From assembly GCF_003046315.1 (NCBI RefSeq), contig NZ_PZZP01000001.1, positions 620,001-684,000 of the forward strand: a stretch of 64,000 bases of DNA. The letters are read 5' to 3'. The notes beneath the pieces were generated by a model, which was given only the letters and a program-made list of their open reading frames with translations, did not search any database and had not been told where the DNA came from. The first letter of the stretch is position 1. Every line of letters begins with the position of its first letter. The DNA is from Desmospora activa DSM 45169. GTDB taxonomy: Bacteria; Bacillota; Bacilli; Thermoactinomycetales; DSM-45169. The translations under genes were made by a program, and so were the position numbers. This document shows, piece by piece, positions 39,902 through 48,321 of the stretch.

Positions 39902-40498
39902 ATGAGTTCCAATATCACTTGGCACCAATTATCAGTCAACAAAGAAGAACGCCGTCGGCGAAACGGTCATGGCAGCGCCGTCCTCTGGTTTACCGGCTTA
40001 TCAGGGTCTGGTAAATCGACGGTGGCCAATGCGGTGCAACGCCGACTGCTGGATCGAGAGGTACAGGCCTATGTCCTGGATGGCGACAATATCCGCCATG
40101 GACTTAATCAGGGGTTGGGATTTTCACCGGAAGATCGGCGGGAAAATATCCGTCGCATCGGTGAGGTGGCCAAATTATTTGTGGACAGTGGCCAGTTTGC
40201 TCTAACTGCTTTTATCTCCCCTTATCGCGAAGACCGGGAGCGGGTGCGGGCATTGCTGGATCCGGATGAATTTATCGAGATCTTTATCGATTGCCCTCTG
40301 GATACCTGTGAACAACGGGATCCCAAAGGGTTGTACGCCAAGGTGCGGCGCGGGGAGATCACGGGGTTTACCGGTGTGGATGCTCCGTATGAAGCACCGT
40401 TGGCACCGGCATTGACGATTCAGACCGATCGCTGTGAGGTGGAGGAAGCGGCGGAACGGGTGATCCGCTATCTGTGTGAGCAAGAACTTATCCGATGA
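39902..40498 (+). CDS. cysC: Adenylyl-sulfate kinase
   Basis: A 198-aa APS kinase that makes PAPS. The P-loop GLSGSGKST is near residue 31, followed by LDGDNIRHGLNQGLGF, the family-specific DNIR segment, and the lid sequence KGLYAKVRRGEITGFTGVDAPYE. The ATG at 39902 lies after GGAGG with good spacing; a TTG six bases earlier is closer to it and less likely. Because cysH in this operon has APS-reductase-type cluster ligands, cysC may serve PAPS for both routes or be partly redundant. It overlaps neither neighbour; the sulfite reductase gene begins 122 bases later. Confidence 0.95.
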   Translation: MSSNITWHQLSVNKEERRRRNGHGSAVLWFTGLSGSGKSTVANAVQRRLLDREVQAYVLDGDNIRHGLNQGLGFSPEDRRENIRRIGEVAKLFVDSGQFALTAFISPYREDRERVRALLDPDEFIEIFIDCPLDTCEQRDPKGLYAKVRRGEITGFTGVDAPYEAPLAPALTIQTDRCEVEEAAERVIRYLCEQELIR

Positions 40499-40620
40499 AG
40501 TGAATCGTTTGATTTTATGGAAGGGATTGGTGACTGGTGGGGAGGTCTCCCCTCTTTGCAAACAGCAAGAGCACGCAGACTTAAAATCCCTTCCTCATAA
40601 GATGAAAGGAGTGGGCATCA

Positions 40621-42255
40621 ATGGCTTATGTGAAACATTGGGCACAAGAAGAAAAGCTGAATGAGACGGAAAAACAGAAACTGGAGATGGATGGGCTGGA
40701 GATTTTAAAATTGATTCCCCGTTATGCAAAGGAGGGATTTGCATCCATTCCCAAGGAGCACTGGTCCTACTTTAAATGGGCGGGCCTTTATCTGCAAAAG
40801 CCGAAGGAAGATGGCTACTTTATGATGCGGGTGAACGTTCCCTCCGGGGTTCTCCGCCACGAGCAGGTAATTGCGCTGGCCAACATTGCCCGCGACTACG
40901 GCCGTGGTATTTTTGACATCACTACCCGACAGGCGGTGCAGTTCCACTGGCTGCAGATTGAGGACATCCCCGATATCTACGACCGCTTGGAACGGGTGGG
41001 TCTTTCGTCTGTAGGGGCATGTGGGGATATTACCCGTACGATCATGGGAAATCCCTTGGCGGGAATCGATCCTCATGAATTGTTGGATACACAATCAATC
41101 GTGCAGGATGTGTATCAATTTTTCCAAAGCAACGAGGATTTCTCCAACCTACCGCGCAAATATAAGATGTCGATCAGCAGTAATATTCATAACGCCGCTC
41201 ACGCTGAAATCAACTGTGTTGCCTTTACCCCTGCCGTAAAGGAGATTGACGGCAAAGAGACAGTCGGCTTCCATTTGAAGGTTGGAGGTGGGCTCTCCTC
41301 CCGTCCTTATTTGGCTCAGCAATTGGATGTGTTTGTGTTGCCGGAGCGGGTGAAGGAAGTAGCCATCGCCGTTACCACCTTGTTTAGAGATTACGGCTAT
41401 CGAGCGAAGCGCACCCGGGCCCGACTTAAGTTTCTGGTGGCGGACTGGGGCGTTGATACCTTCAAGGAAAAATTGGTGGAATTGACCGGTCCTCTTCCCT
41501 CTCGCGGTGAAGATAAGTTGGAGAATTGGAACGCCGGCTATTTCTATGGTGTCCATCCGCAAAAACAACCGGGCTTATCCTATGTGGGCCTCAATGTACC
41601 GGTAGGACGGCTACAGGCGGAGGAGGTGTTGGAGCTGGCTCGTATTTCCAAGGAATATGGGAATGGCGAGATTCGAACCTGTAACTCGCAAAACTTGATC
41701 ATTCCCAATGTACCAGATGAAAAAGTGGAGACGATGTTGCAGGAAACGCTGTTTGATCGTATTCGGGTGGAACCGCCCCATTTTATCGGCTACTCCGTCT
41801 CCTGTACCGGGATTGAATATTGTAACTTGGCCTTGGTGGAGACCAAAGAGAGAATGCGTGTGATCGCAGAGTATCTGGATGAAGAGGTTTCCGTCGACGT
41901 TCCCGTCCGCCTTCATATGGTGGGTTGTCCCAACTCCTGTGGACAGCGGCAAATTGCCGATATCGGCTTACAGGGGATCAAGATGAAATCCCGCGAGCAA
42001 AAAGGGTTGGTGGATGCTTTTGAAATCTATGTCGGTGGTACGCTACAAGACGGCGGCCACTTCAATGAAAAGCTAAAGGGAAAGATTGAAGCGGGCTATC
42101 TGGCACCGGTACTGCGCGAATTCCTGCTTCATTTTAAAGAAGCGAAACAGCCGCAGGAGAACTTCCATCACTTTTATCACCGTGTGGGTAAAGACTCCTT
42201 GCAACAAGTATTGGACGGAATCCTGGCGGATGTATTACCCTCCGCAGCCTCATAA
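40621..42255 (+). CDS. Ferredoxin-type sulfite reductase (nitrite/sulfite reductase family)
   Basis: A 544-aa siroheme- and [4Fe-4S]-containing reductase that takes sulfite to sulfide. Two ferredoxin-like/siroheme domains repeat. The cluster/siroheme ligands are visible as CTGIEYCNLA near residue 396 and GCPNSCGQRQIADIGLQG near 438. It resembles assimilatory ferredoxin nitrite reductases, so nitrite activity is the main alternative; the cys operon and downstream siroheme genes favour sulfite. It differs from B. subtilis, where NADPH sulfite reductase cysJI is separate. A 122-base gap before it carries no clear terminator. The ATG follows GAAAGGAG. Confidence 0.85.
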   Translation: MAYVKHWAQEEKLNETEKQKLEMDGLEILKLIPRYAKEGFASIPKEHWSYFKWAGLYLQKPKEDGYFMMRVNVPSGVLRHEQVIALANIARDYGRGIFDITTRQAVQFHWLQIEDIPDIYDRLERVGLSSVGACGDITRTIMGNPLAGIDPHELLDTQSIVQDVYQFFQSNEDFSNLPRKYKMSISSNIHNAAHAEINCVAFTPAVKEIDGKETVGFHLKVGGGLSSRPYLAQQLDVFVLPERVKEVAIAVTTLFRDYGYRAKRTRARLKFLVADWGVDTFKEKLVELTGPLPSRGEDKLENWNAGYFYGVHPQKQPGLSYVGLNVPVGRLQAEEVLELARISKEYGNGEIRTCNSQNLIIPNVPDEKVETMLQETLFDRIRVEPPHFIGYSVSCTGIEYCNLALVETKERMRVIAEYLDEEVSVDVPVRLHMVGCPNSCGQRQIADIGLQGIKMKSREQKGLVDAFEIYVGGTLQDGGHFNEKLKGKIEAGYLAPVLREFLLHFKEAKQPQENFHHFYHRVGKDSLQQVLDGILADVLPSAAS

Positions 42256-42275
42256 ACGGGAAGGAGGAGGTCTGA

Positions 42276-42491
42276 TTGTATCTGTACCGGTTTCAAGTTG
42301 ATTTGGCAGATGGCGCAATCCCCGTCATTATCGCTGCTAGGGATGATGAGCATGCATTTCAATTGGTGGAAGATGAGTTGGAAAAACATTTTTTAAAAAT
42401 GCCGACGGGCATCGATATCATTCTGCATGAGAAAAAACGTCTGGGGCAAGGGACAGGGTTTGTGTTAGAAGGAGAGGCTGTTTTTTCATAA
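42276..42491 (+). CDS. DUF3906-like small protein
   Basis: A 71-aa acidic-basic protein beginning MYLYRFQVDLADGAIPVIIAA. It resembles the DUF3906 family of small proteins seen in Firmicute sulfur operons; the identification is from pattern memory and moderately sure. The TTG start at 42276 has a strong AAGGAGGAGG site seven bases upstream. It fills the space between the sulfite reductase and SUMT genes in the same operon. Its function is unknown; a role linked to reductase assembly or siroheme supply would be speculation. Confidence 0.7.
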   Translation: MYLYRFQVDLADGAIPVIIAARDDEHAFQLVEDELEKHFLKMPTGIDIILHEKKRLGQGTGFVLEGEAVFS

Positions 42492-42521
42492 AGAAGTTGT
42501 TCAACGGGAGGTGTATGGGGG

Positions 42522-43295
42522 ATGGGAAGAGTTTATTTGGTGGGAGCGGGGCCGGGCGATCCGGAATTGCTAACCTTGAAAGGGTTACGGGCGATCCGAG
42601 AAGCGGATGTCATTCTGTATGATCGCCTGGTCCATCCGGATTTGTTGGATTATGCTCGTGCCGATGCAGACCGGATTTATTGCGGCAAGTTACCGGATCG
42701 CCATACGATGAAACAGGAGACGATTCAGCATCTGTTGGTCAAATATGCCACGGAGGGACGAATCGTCACCCGCCTAAAGGGGGGCGATCCCTTTGTATTC
42801 GGGCGGGGAGGAGAAGAGGCACAAGCATTGATGCAGCATGGGATTCCATTTGAAGTAGTGCCGGGAGTGACTGCTGGCTTGGCTGCACCCGCCTATGCCG
42901 GAATTCCCGTTACCCATCGCGAGTACGCCTCCAGCTTTGCCTTGGTGACAGGCCACCGGAAAAAGGGGCAGGAAGAAGAGCGATGGAAACACCTGGCCCA
43001 TGGCGTCGATACCCTCGCCATCTATATGGGTGTCGGCAATTTACCTTATATTCAAAAGCAGCTTCTCACCCACGGTAAAGCCGCCGCTACCCCCGCTGCC
43101 ATCATTGAGTGGGGAACGACTCAAAACCAGCGGACGGTAATCGGTACACTGGGAGAATTGGCGTCAATGGCTCAAAAGAATCGCATCTCCAATCCCGCCA
43201 TGATCGTCATTGGCGAGGTGGTACGGCTACATGAGGAGATTGATTGGTATAAAACACTCCCCGCCGTCCCTGTGCTTTCAACGGCGGAAGTGTAA
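42522..43295 (+). CDS. cobA: Uroporphyrinogen-III C-methyltransferase (SUMT)
   Basis: A 257-aa SAM-dependent methyltransferase that makes precorrin-2 from uroporphyrinogen III, the first committed step to siroheme for the sulfite reductase. Signature stretches are VYLVGAGPGDPELLTLKG (residues 3-20), LKGGDPFVFGRGGEEA near 86, VPGVTAGLAAPAYAGIPVTHR near 110 and IYMGVGN near 163. It corresponds to B. subtilis YlnD. GGGAGG lies before the ATG. It ends the SAM-controlled operon; a hairpin after it separates a convergent PH-domain gene. Confidence 0.95.
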   Translation: MGRVYLVGAGPGDPELLTLKGLRAIREADVILYDRLVHPDLLDYARADADRIYCGKLPDRHTMKQETIQHLLVKYATEGRIVTRLKGGDPFVFGRGGEEAQALMQHGIPFEVVPGVTAGLAAPAYAGIPVTHREYASSFALVTGHRKKGQEEERWKHLAHGVDTLAIYMGVGNLPYIQKQLLTHGKAAATPAAIIEWGTTQNQRTVIGTLGELASMAQKNRISNPAMIVIGEVVRLHEEIDWYKTLPAVPVLSTAEV

Positions 43296-43330
43296 AAAAG
43301 GGACTTCGGTATAGCAGCCGAAGTCCCTCC
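43294..43330. terminator. Bidirectional terminator between SUMT and ydbT-like gene
   Basis: AGGGACTTCGG (43299-43309) pairs with CCGAAGTCCCT (43318-43328). A run of A on its left gives a T tract for the minus-strand gene; the plus side has a weaker tail. Confidence 0.85.
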
Positions 43331-43332
43331 GT

Positions 43333-44832
43333 TTATTGAAGCTCCTGGAAGGGGCTATCTTCATTAAGCTTCTCGTCCCTTTTTCGTTCCGGGTCCATCT
43401 GGTGGATCAGACGGATCACGTCTTTCTTTTCTAGCCAATGGCTGTCATAACGGTTGCCTGAAGCGAGGACGGTGCGGAAGGAAGCCAGGTTGACCCGGCG
43501 GCTCAGCGGGGTATAGCGAAGCGTTCGGCTTTGCATGGCCCGGCCAGGGAGCCAGGTTGTAACACGGTTGAGCCTGCGGCTACGAAACCCTACCACCCGC
43601 TCCTTTAGCATCCAACCGGCGTCGTGATAGCGCCAGTGATGATACAGAAAAACCAAGGGGAGCAAAAGCCACCCCCAACTGCCCCCATGGGGAAAGAACC
43701 AAGTTAATGCGGCAGCGAGTAATAGGGGAAGTGGTAGGAAATAAAGCACCATCCGCTTCCATACCCGTCGCGGTAGGGGTTGAATCGGGGCCTGTGCCGC
43801 CTCTGTAAATTCAGGTAAAAACCGCTCCAGGAATATTGCCGCCTGGGAGCGTTTTAACAGGGGGAAGGCGACCAACTTTTGATCCTCCTCAGTGCCGTAT
43901 CCGGCGCTCTCAATGTGAAGGGTGGCATAGCCCAAGGGTTGTCGCGCAAGATTTTCCACCAGGTGAACAGCCTGAATACGGCGAAGGGGGATCAGGGTGC
44001 GGCGACGTTCCAACAATCCCTTTTGAATGATGAGGTGGCTGTGGTCACGGCTGATGGTAAAGCGATAATCTTGGACAAAAGTGCTGATGATGGAAATAAG
44101 CCAGGAGAACAGCAGGACGGTAAAGAGTAGCCAGCCGATCGATAAGATGCCGGTGGCCCAAAGGTAAGCGCCCCGGATCATGCCTTCGTCAATGCGAAAA
44201 ACATCATCGGCAAAGGAAAGAATCGGTCCCAGCAATGCCAGCACAACCCCTAACCGGCCCGAGGTAAGTCCGGCGAGCAACAGTGAGCTGTGACTGAGAC
44301 GCTGTGTATGCAGGAGTGGCTTTTCCCTGTCTGTTTCGCCGTTTAAATGCGCCGGAGTTTTTGACTCTGCTCCGCCTACAGCCTTTTGATGCATCAAGGC
44401 GTATTTGAGCTGATCGGCAGCAGAGCGAGTAACCGCCTCTAAAACGGCCTCCGGTTCTTCCTTGCCGCTGGCGGTTTCGATTCGTACTTGTACCACACCG
44501 AATAAACGGTGCCAGATCGTCTCCACATTATCGACAGACTGAATCCGTTTAAGCGGAATATAGATCTTTTTCTTTAACCAGGCTCCCCGCTCCATCCGAA
44601 ACTCATCGTTTTCCACAAAATAAACTTGACGGTACCAGCTTAACACAGCCTGGGTGATAATAAAGAGAACGACGAGTCCAGTACCGACGGCGATCCAAAT
44701 CAATGCTTGCCCGCCGCCGCGGTTAACGAGGTTGATACCGGCATAAACCAGCAGCGGAATAACCATATTCTTTAGGTTGGCGCTAATTGCAAACAGAACA
44801 GTGATCGGGTGGAGCCGTTGCGGACTATTCAT
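43333..44832 (-). CDS. YdbT-like membrane protein with PH domains
   Basis: A 499-aa membrane protein with several hydrophobic segments and repeated bacterial PH-like (bPH_2) domains. The domain signature is seen at MERGAWLKKKIYIPLKRIQSVDNVETIWHRLFGVVQVRIETASG and again at RRTLIPLRRIQAVHLVENLARQPLGYATLHIESAG; a third, weaker copy is near the C-terminus. It matches B. subtilis YdbT, whose pair YdbS/YdbT contributes to resistance against some bacteriocins. Its ATG overlaps the end of the upstream gene by 8 bp, implying coupled translation. Confidence 0.82.
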   Translation of the reverse strand: MNSPQRLHPITVLFAISANLKNMVIPLLVYAGINLVNRGGGQALIWIAVGTGLVVLFIITQAVLSWYRQVYFVENDEFRMERGAWLKKKIYIPLKRIQSVDNVETIWHRLFGVVQVRIETASGKEEPEAVLEAVTRSAADQLKYALMHQKAVGGAESKTPAHLNGETDREKPLLHTQRLSHSSLLLAGLTSGRLGVVLALLGPILSFADDVFRIDEGMIRGAYLWATGILSIGWLLFTVLLFSWLISIISTFVQDYRFTISRDHSHLIIQKGLLERRRTLIPLRRIQAVHLVENLARQPLGYATLHIESAGYGTEEDQKLVAFPLLKRSQAAIFLERFLPEFTEAAQAPIQPLPRRVWKRMVLYFLPLPLLLAAALTWFFPHGGSWGWLLLPLVFLYHHWRYHDAGWMLKERVVGFRSRRLNRVTTWLPGRAMQSRTLRYTPLSRRVNLASFRTVLASGNRYDSHWLEKKDVIRLIHQMDPERKRDEKLNEDSPFQELQ

Positions 44833-45304
44833 CTTGGGCCACCCGCACTAAGCCGCCGATGCGGTTTCGCAATTGATCCGCCTCTTCCGTCTGTAAGGCG
44901 GGGATGGTAAAGGAGGCCCCGCCAGCGGTGTTGATCTCCAACTCCGACAACCCGCGTCGACGTAACAACGGCCCTTGTGTGGTGTTGACATGTTGGATGC
45001 GCACCATCGGAATATAAGTACGGCGGATAAAGAAAAAGCCGGATTGAATATGGATTTCCTTTTCGTTTACTTCATAGTGATAGTAGCGCCAACGTAACAT
45101 CGGATAAACCCATACGGCTGGAATGATGTAGAGCAAGACCGCCCCCCACAAAGTTATTAAAATCCAACGGGGCCAATCGAAAGCAAAAATGAGGCCTGTT
45201 CCCCCTCCCGCAAGCGCTAGGATTAAAGCGGCGGTAATCAGTTGATGTGTTCGCCATACATGGATGGCGTCGCGGTGTATTCGGTTTTTAGGCGGTACGT
45301 TCAT
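44825..45304 (-). CDS. YdbS-like PH-domain membrane protein
   Basis: A 159-aa protein with two hydrophobic segments (about residues 20-40 and 45-65), followed by one bPH_2 domain (FFFIRRTYIPMVRIQHVNTTQGPLLRRRGLSELEINTAGG). It equals B. subtilis YdbS in length. The start at 45304 has AAGGAGG about nine bases before it; the longer frame to 45400 runs into the divergent siroheme gene's leader. It forms a two-gene operon with the YdbT-like gene. Confidence 0.82.
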   Translation of the reverse strand: MNVPPKNRIHRDAIHVWRTHQLITAALILALAGGGTGLIFAFDWPRWILITLWGAVLLYIIPAVWVYPMLRWRYYHYEVNEKEIHIQSGFFFIRRTYIPMVRIQHVNTTQGPLLRRRGLSELEINTAGGASFTIPALQTEEADQLRNRIGGLVRVAQDE

Positions 45305-45415
45305 CGCCGGAATTTCCTCCTTTTGCTTCAGCCGAAGCTTCCGCTCAACATTCCTTTCCAGTTTAGTCCTTTTGTCGATGGGAAAAAAGGGGGCTGCCAA
45401 AAAGGAGCGAATACG

Positions 45416-45928
45416 ATGACACCTTTCTGTCCACTCATGGTTGATTTACAAGGAAAACCTGCGGTCGTAGTTGGGGGTGGACGTGTCGCCCTCCGTAAGG
45501 TGGAGACATTGCTAGAAGCGAAAGCTCAGGTTACGATCGTTTCCCCGACACTTCAGCCTGAGCTATTGCAGCTGGTAGAGGCAGGAGACGCAGTGTGGAG
45601 ACGTCAACCTTTTTCTGTTGATGTATTAGAAGAGGCGTGGATGGTGGTAGCCGCCACCGATGATGCTGCCGTAAACGCCCAAGTGGCTTCAGCTGCCGGC
45701 AAACGACTGCTGGTCAATGTGGTAGATCAGCCAGAGTTGGGCAATTGTCACTTTCCTGCACTTCTGCGCAGAGGTCGGCTGACGTTGGCGGTATCAACCG
45801 GTGGAGCCAGCCCCCGCTTGGCCCAACAGATCCGAGACGGTTGGAAGGAGCAATTTGACGATACATGGACGGAACGATTGGAACGATTATACCAGGAACG
45901 GCGCAAGCGACGGGCTTCACGGCGGTGA
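45416..45928 (+). CDS. Precorrin-2 dehydrogenase / sirohydrochlorin ferrochelatase-like
   Basis: A 170-aa NAD-dependent dehydrogenase that oxidises precorrin-2 to sirohydrochlorin, the step after SUMT. The Rossmann motif VVVGGGRVALRKVETLLEA is near residues 17-35, followed by KAQVTIVSP, VVAATDDAAVNAQVA and NVVDQPELGNCHFPALLRRGRLTLAVSTGGASPRLA. It corresponds to B. subtilis YlnF, and some relatives (Met8p) also insert iron. The C-terminal helical domain is short. It is apart from SUMT, with two divergent PH-domain genes between, and is outside the riboswitch transcript. Confidence 0.9.
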   Translation: MTPFCPLMVDLQGKPAVVVGGGRVALRKVETLLEAKAQVTIVSPTLQPELLQLVEAGDAVWRRQPFSVDVLEEAWMVVAATDDAAVNAQVASAAGKRLLVNVVDQPELGNCHFPALLRRGRLTLAVSTGGASPRLAQQIRDGWKEQFDDTWTERLERLYQERRKRRASRR

Positions 45929-46096
45929 CAGACCTTCGTATATCGCTCGGAGTCTCAAAAAAATCGCTACTCTTTCAGGTCCGATGATTATCGAAATGAT
46001 GAAAGGGATATTTGAGAGCGAAAACGCCTTTGCTGTGCCACTCAACAAAGGATTTCTCCACATTGCTGTTCTCTTTTTTGTGTCAAACGCATCTGA

Positions 46097-46102
46097 TATA
46101 AT
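46097..46102 (+). promoter_or_regulatory. -10 element upstream of malic enzyme
   Basis: TATAAT precedes the TTG start of the malic enzyme by 58 bp. No good -35 lies 17 bp upstream; the region is T-rich. Confidence 0.4.
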
Positions 46103-46159
46103 AAAAATTGATTGAGTGGTCTGACCACTTTTGCCGCAAAATACAAAGGAGTGAAAAGG

Positions 46160-47395
46160 TTGTCTTCTCTGCGTAACGAATCTTTAGAGCTGCACCGGGA
46201 ACAACAAGGAAAATTGAGCGTTCAATCCAAAGTGGCTGTCAGCAATGCAAAGGATTTGAGTTTGGCTTATTCACCGGGTGTGGCGGAGCCATGTAAAGAG
46301 ATCCATACGGATCCAGCCAAAGTTTATGAGTACACGATGAAAGGAAACTTGGTGGCGGTTGTCTCCGATGGGACAGCGGTGCTGGGATTGGGCAACATCG
46401 GTCCTCATGCTGCGATGCCGGTAATGGAAGGGAAGGCAGTCCTTTTTAAAGCTTTTGCAGGAGTAGATGCGTTTCCTCTTTGTGTCGATTCATCTGAGGT
46501 TGACCGAATTGTGGAAACCGTCAAGCTGCTGGCACCCACTTTTGGTGGGGTCAACTTGGAAGATATCGCAGCGCCAAAATGTTTTCTCATTGAGGAACGG
46601 TTAAAAAAGGAGCTGGATATTCCGGTTTTTCACGACGATCAGCATGGGACGGCGATTGTTACTCTGGCGGGATTGATCAATGCCCTGCGAGTGGTCGATA
46701 AAAAGATGGATGAAATCAGGGTAGTGGCCAATGGTGCTGGAGCGGCGGGGATCGCCATCATTAAGCTGCTGTTGTCTTTGGGTGTAAAGGACGTCATCAT
46801 GTGTGACAGTAAAGGTACCATCTATGAAGGGCGTCCCGTGGGGATGAACGCCATCAAAGAAGAGATCGCCCGTGTTACCAACAAAAGTGGAATCAAGGGC
46901 AGTCTGGCCGATGCGATGGCGGGATCCGATGTATTTATCGGTGTATCGGTGGCAGGAGCGGTCACACAGGAAATGGTACGCTCCATGAACCGCGACCCCA
47001 TCATTTTTGCTATGGCGAATCCCGATCCTGAAATCTTACCGGAAGATGCGCTTGCCGCTGGGGCTAAAGTGGTGGGAACAGGTCGTTCCGACTACCCTAA
47101 CCAAGTGAACAATGTATTGGCTTTCCCTGGTATCTTTCGTGGGGCTCTCGATGTGCGGGCAAAAGCGATCAATGAGGAGATGAAGGTGGCCGCCGCTTAC
47201 GCTATCGCTGAACTGATCGATGAGCAGGAACTCTCCCCTGATTATGTGATTCCGGCTCCTTTTAACCCGTTGGTTGCTCCGAAAGTGGCAGCAAAAGTAG
47301 CACTTGCGGCGATGGAGACGGGTGAGGCCCGCATTCAAGTGGACCCGGAAGCCATTTATGAAAAAACGCTCAACCTTACACGAGGAGATGGATGA
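46160..47395 (+). CDS. NAD(P)-dependent malic enzyme
   Basis: A 411-aa malic enzyme, which decarboxylates malate to pyruvate. Expected regions are present: SPGVAEPCKEI near residue 37, KAFAGVDAFPLCVDS near 96, the metal-binding ED with FHDDQHGTAIVTLAG near 157-173 and a Rossmann VVANGAGAAGIAIIKLLLSLG near 187. It corresponds to the YtsJ-type enzyme found downstream of dnaE in Bacillus, usually NADP-preferring. TTG 46160 with AAAGGAG about ten bases upstream gives the usual length; in-frame GTG starts further up are less well placed. Confidence 0.92.
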   Translation: MSSLRNESLELHREQQGKLSVQSKVAVSNAKDLSLAYSPGVAEPCKEIHTDPAKVYEYTMKGNLVAVVSDGTAVLGLGNIGPHAAMPVMEGKAVLFKAFAGVDAFPLCVDSSEVDRIVETVKLLAPTFGGVNLEDIAAPKCFLIEERLKKELDIPVFHDDQHGTAIVTLAGLINALRVVDKKMDEIRVVANGAGAAGIAIIKLLLSLGVKDVIMCDSKGTIYEGRPVGMNAIKEEIARVTNKSGIKGSLADAMAGSDVFIGVSVAGAVTQEMVRSMNRDPIIFAMANPDPEILPEDALAAGAKVVGTGRSDYPNQVNNVLAFPGIFRGALDVRAKAINEEMKVAAAYAIAELIDEQELSPDYVIPAPFNPLVAPKVAAKVALAAMETGEARIQVDPEAIYEKTLNLTRGDG

Positions 47396-47429
47396 TCCCT
47401 GTTCCTCAGGGGAAGAGGTGTCATGACCA

Positions 47430-48110
47430 GTGTTTGATGGGACAAGCTCAAAATTTCAATCAATCTTGATCCGAATCAATGAAGTGATTGAACAAGATGG
47501 CTTAAAACCGGGAGACCGCATCCCATCGGAACGGGAGCTGGTCTCCCGCTTAAATGCAGGGCGGTCCACGGTACGAGAGGCGCTACGTGCATTGGAACTG
47601 CTGGGGATTATCACCACCAAGCGGGGGCAGGGTACGTTTTTGCAACCGCATCAATTCCATCGCTTGGTTGATATACTCTCCTTTTATATCTTGCAGGACG
47701 ATCGCGCCAAGGACAATTTATTGGAGACACGTGTCATCCTGGAAACTGTGGCTGCTAAAAAAGCAGCGCTAGTGGCGACAGAAGCGGAGATTGCCGCCTT
47801 GGAGGAATGTTGGAACGCGATGGAGAAAAGCGTCTACCAAGGGCAGATTCCGATTGAGGAAGATTATGCGTTTCATCACCAATTGATCCAGTCCGCCCAT
47901 AATTATTTATTGACCCGTATCTGGTATCCGCTGATCCAATATGGAAAAACGGTACGTCAATCGTCTCTGTCGCAACCAAGTCGCCCCCAAAAAGCGCTGG
48001 AAGAGCACCGCGGGATTTTGGATGCGGTCAAGCGACGCTGTCCACAAGAAGCGGCAGATCGAATGGAACAACATTTAGCCGCTGCTGGCCTGCCAACTCC
48101 TTATGACTGA
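47430..48110 (+). CDS. FadR-subfamily GntR transcriptional regulator
   Basis: A 226-aa regulator with an N-terminal winged helix (IEQDGLKPGDRIPSERELVSRLNAGRSTVREALRALELLGIITTKRGQGTFL, about residues 18-68) and a C-terminal FCD ligand-binding domain (about 90-215) with metal-type His residues (HHQLIQSAHN). FCD-type GntR proteins commonly sense organic acids. It starts 34 bases after the malic enzyme gene and precedes accD. In several Bacillales a regulator of this type occupies the same place. GTG start at 47430. A malate/pyruvate or fatty-acid signal is a guess. Confidence 0.88.
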   Translation: MFDGTSSKFQSILIRINEVIEQDGLKPGDRIPSERELVSRLNAGRSTVREALRALELLGIITTKRGQGTFLQPHQFHRLVDILSFYILQDDRAKDNLLETRVILETVAAKKAALVATEAEIAALEECWNAMEKSVYQGQIPIEEDYAFHHQLIQSAHNYLLTRIWYPLIQYGKTVRQSSLSQPSRPQKALEEHRGILDAVKRRCPQEAADRMEQHLAAAGLPTPYD

Positions 48111-48321
48111 GACGAGAATTGTGCGGGTCCCAATCAACCCATGGCGTTGATCAGACGCCTGCGTTGCGGACACGATTCCCACTATGCTATGATGACTAGC
48201 GATGGTAGATCGGTAATAATAGCAATCCAAACCACTTTTGCGACGGTACGTGTTGGAGTAAAATAGAGCGAACAGATTTGCCAAGACCATTATGATTCGG
48301 CCGGGATGAGGTGTTTTTTTC

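Noticed and set aside
41665-41690. tRNA-like T-arm sequence on the minus strand (GGTTCGAATC)
   Set aside because: It lies in the sulfite reductase gene, and no acceptor stem or anticodon arm can be drawn around it.
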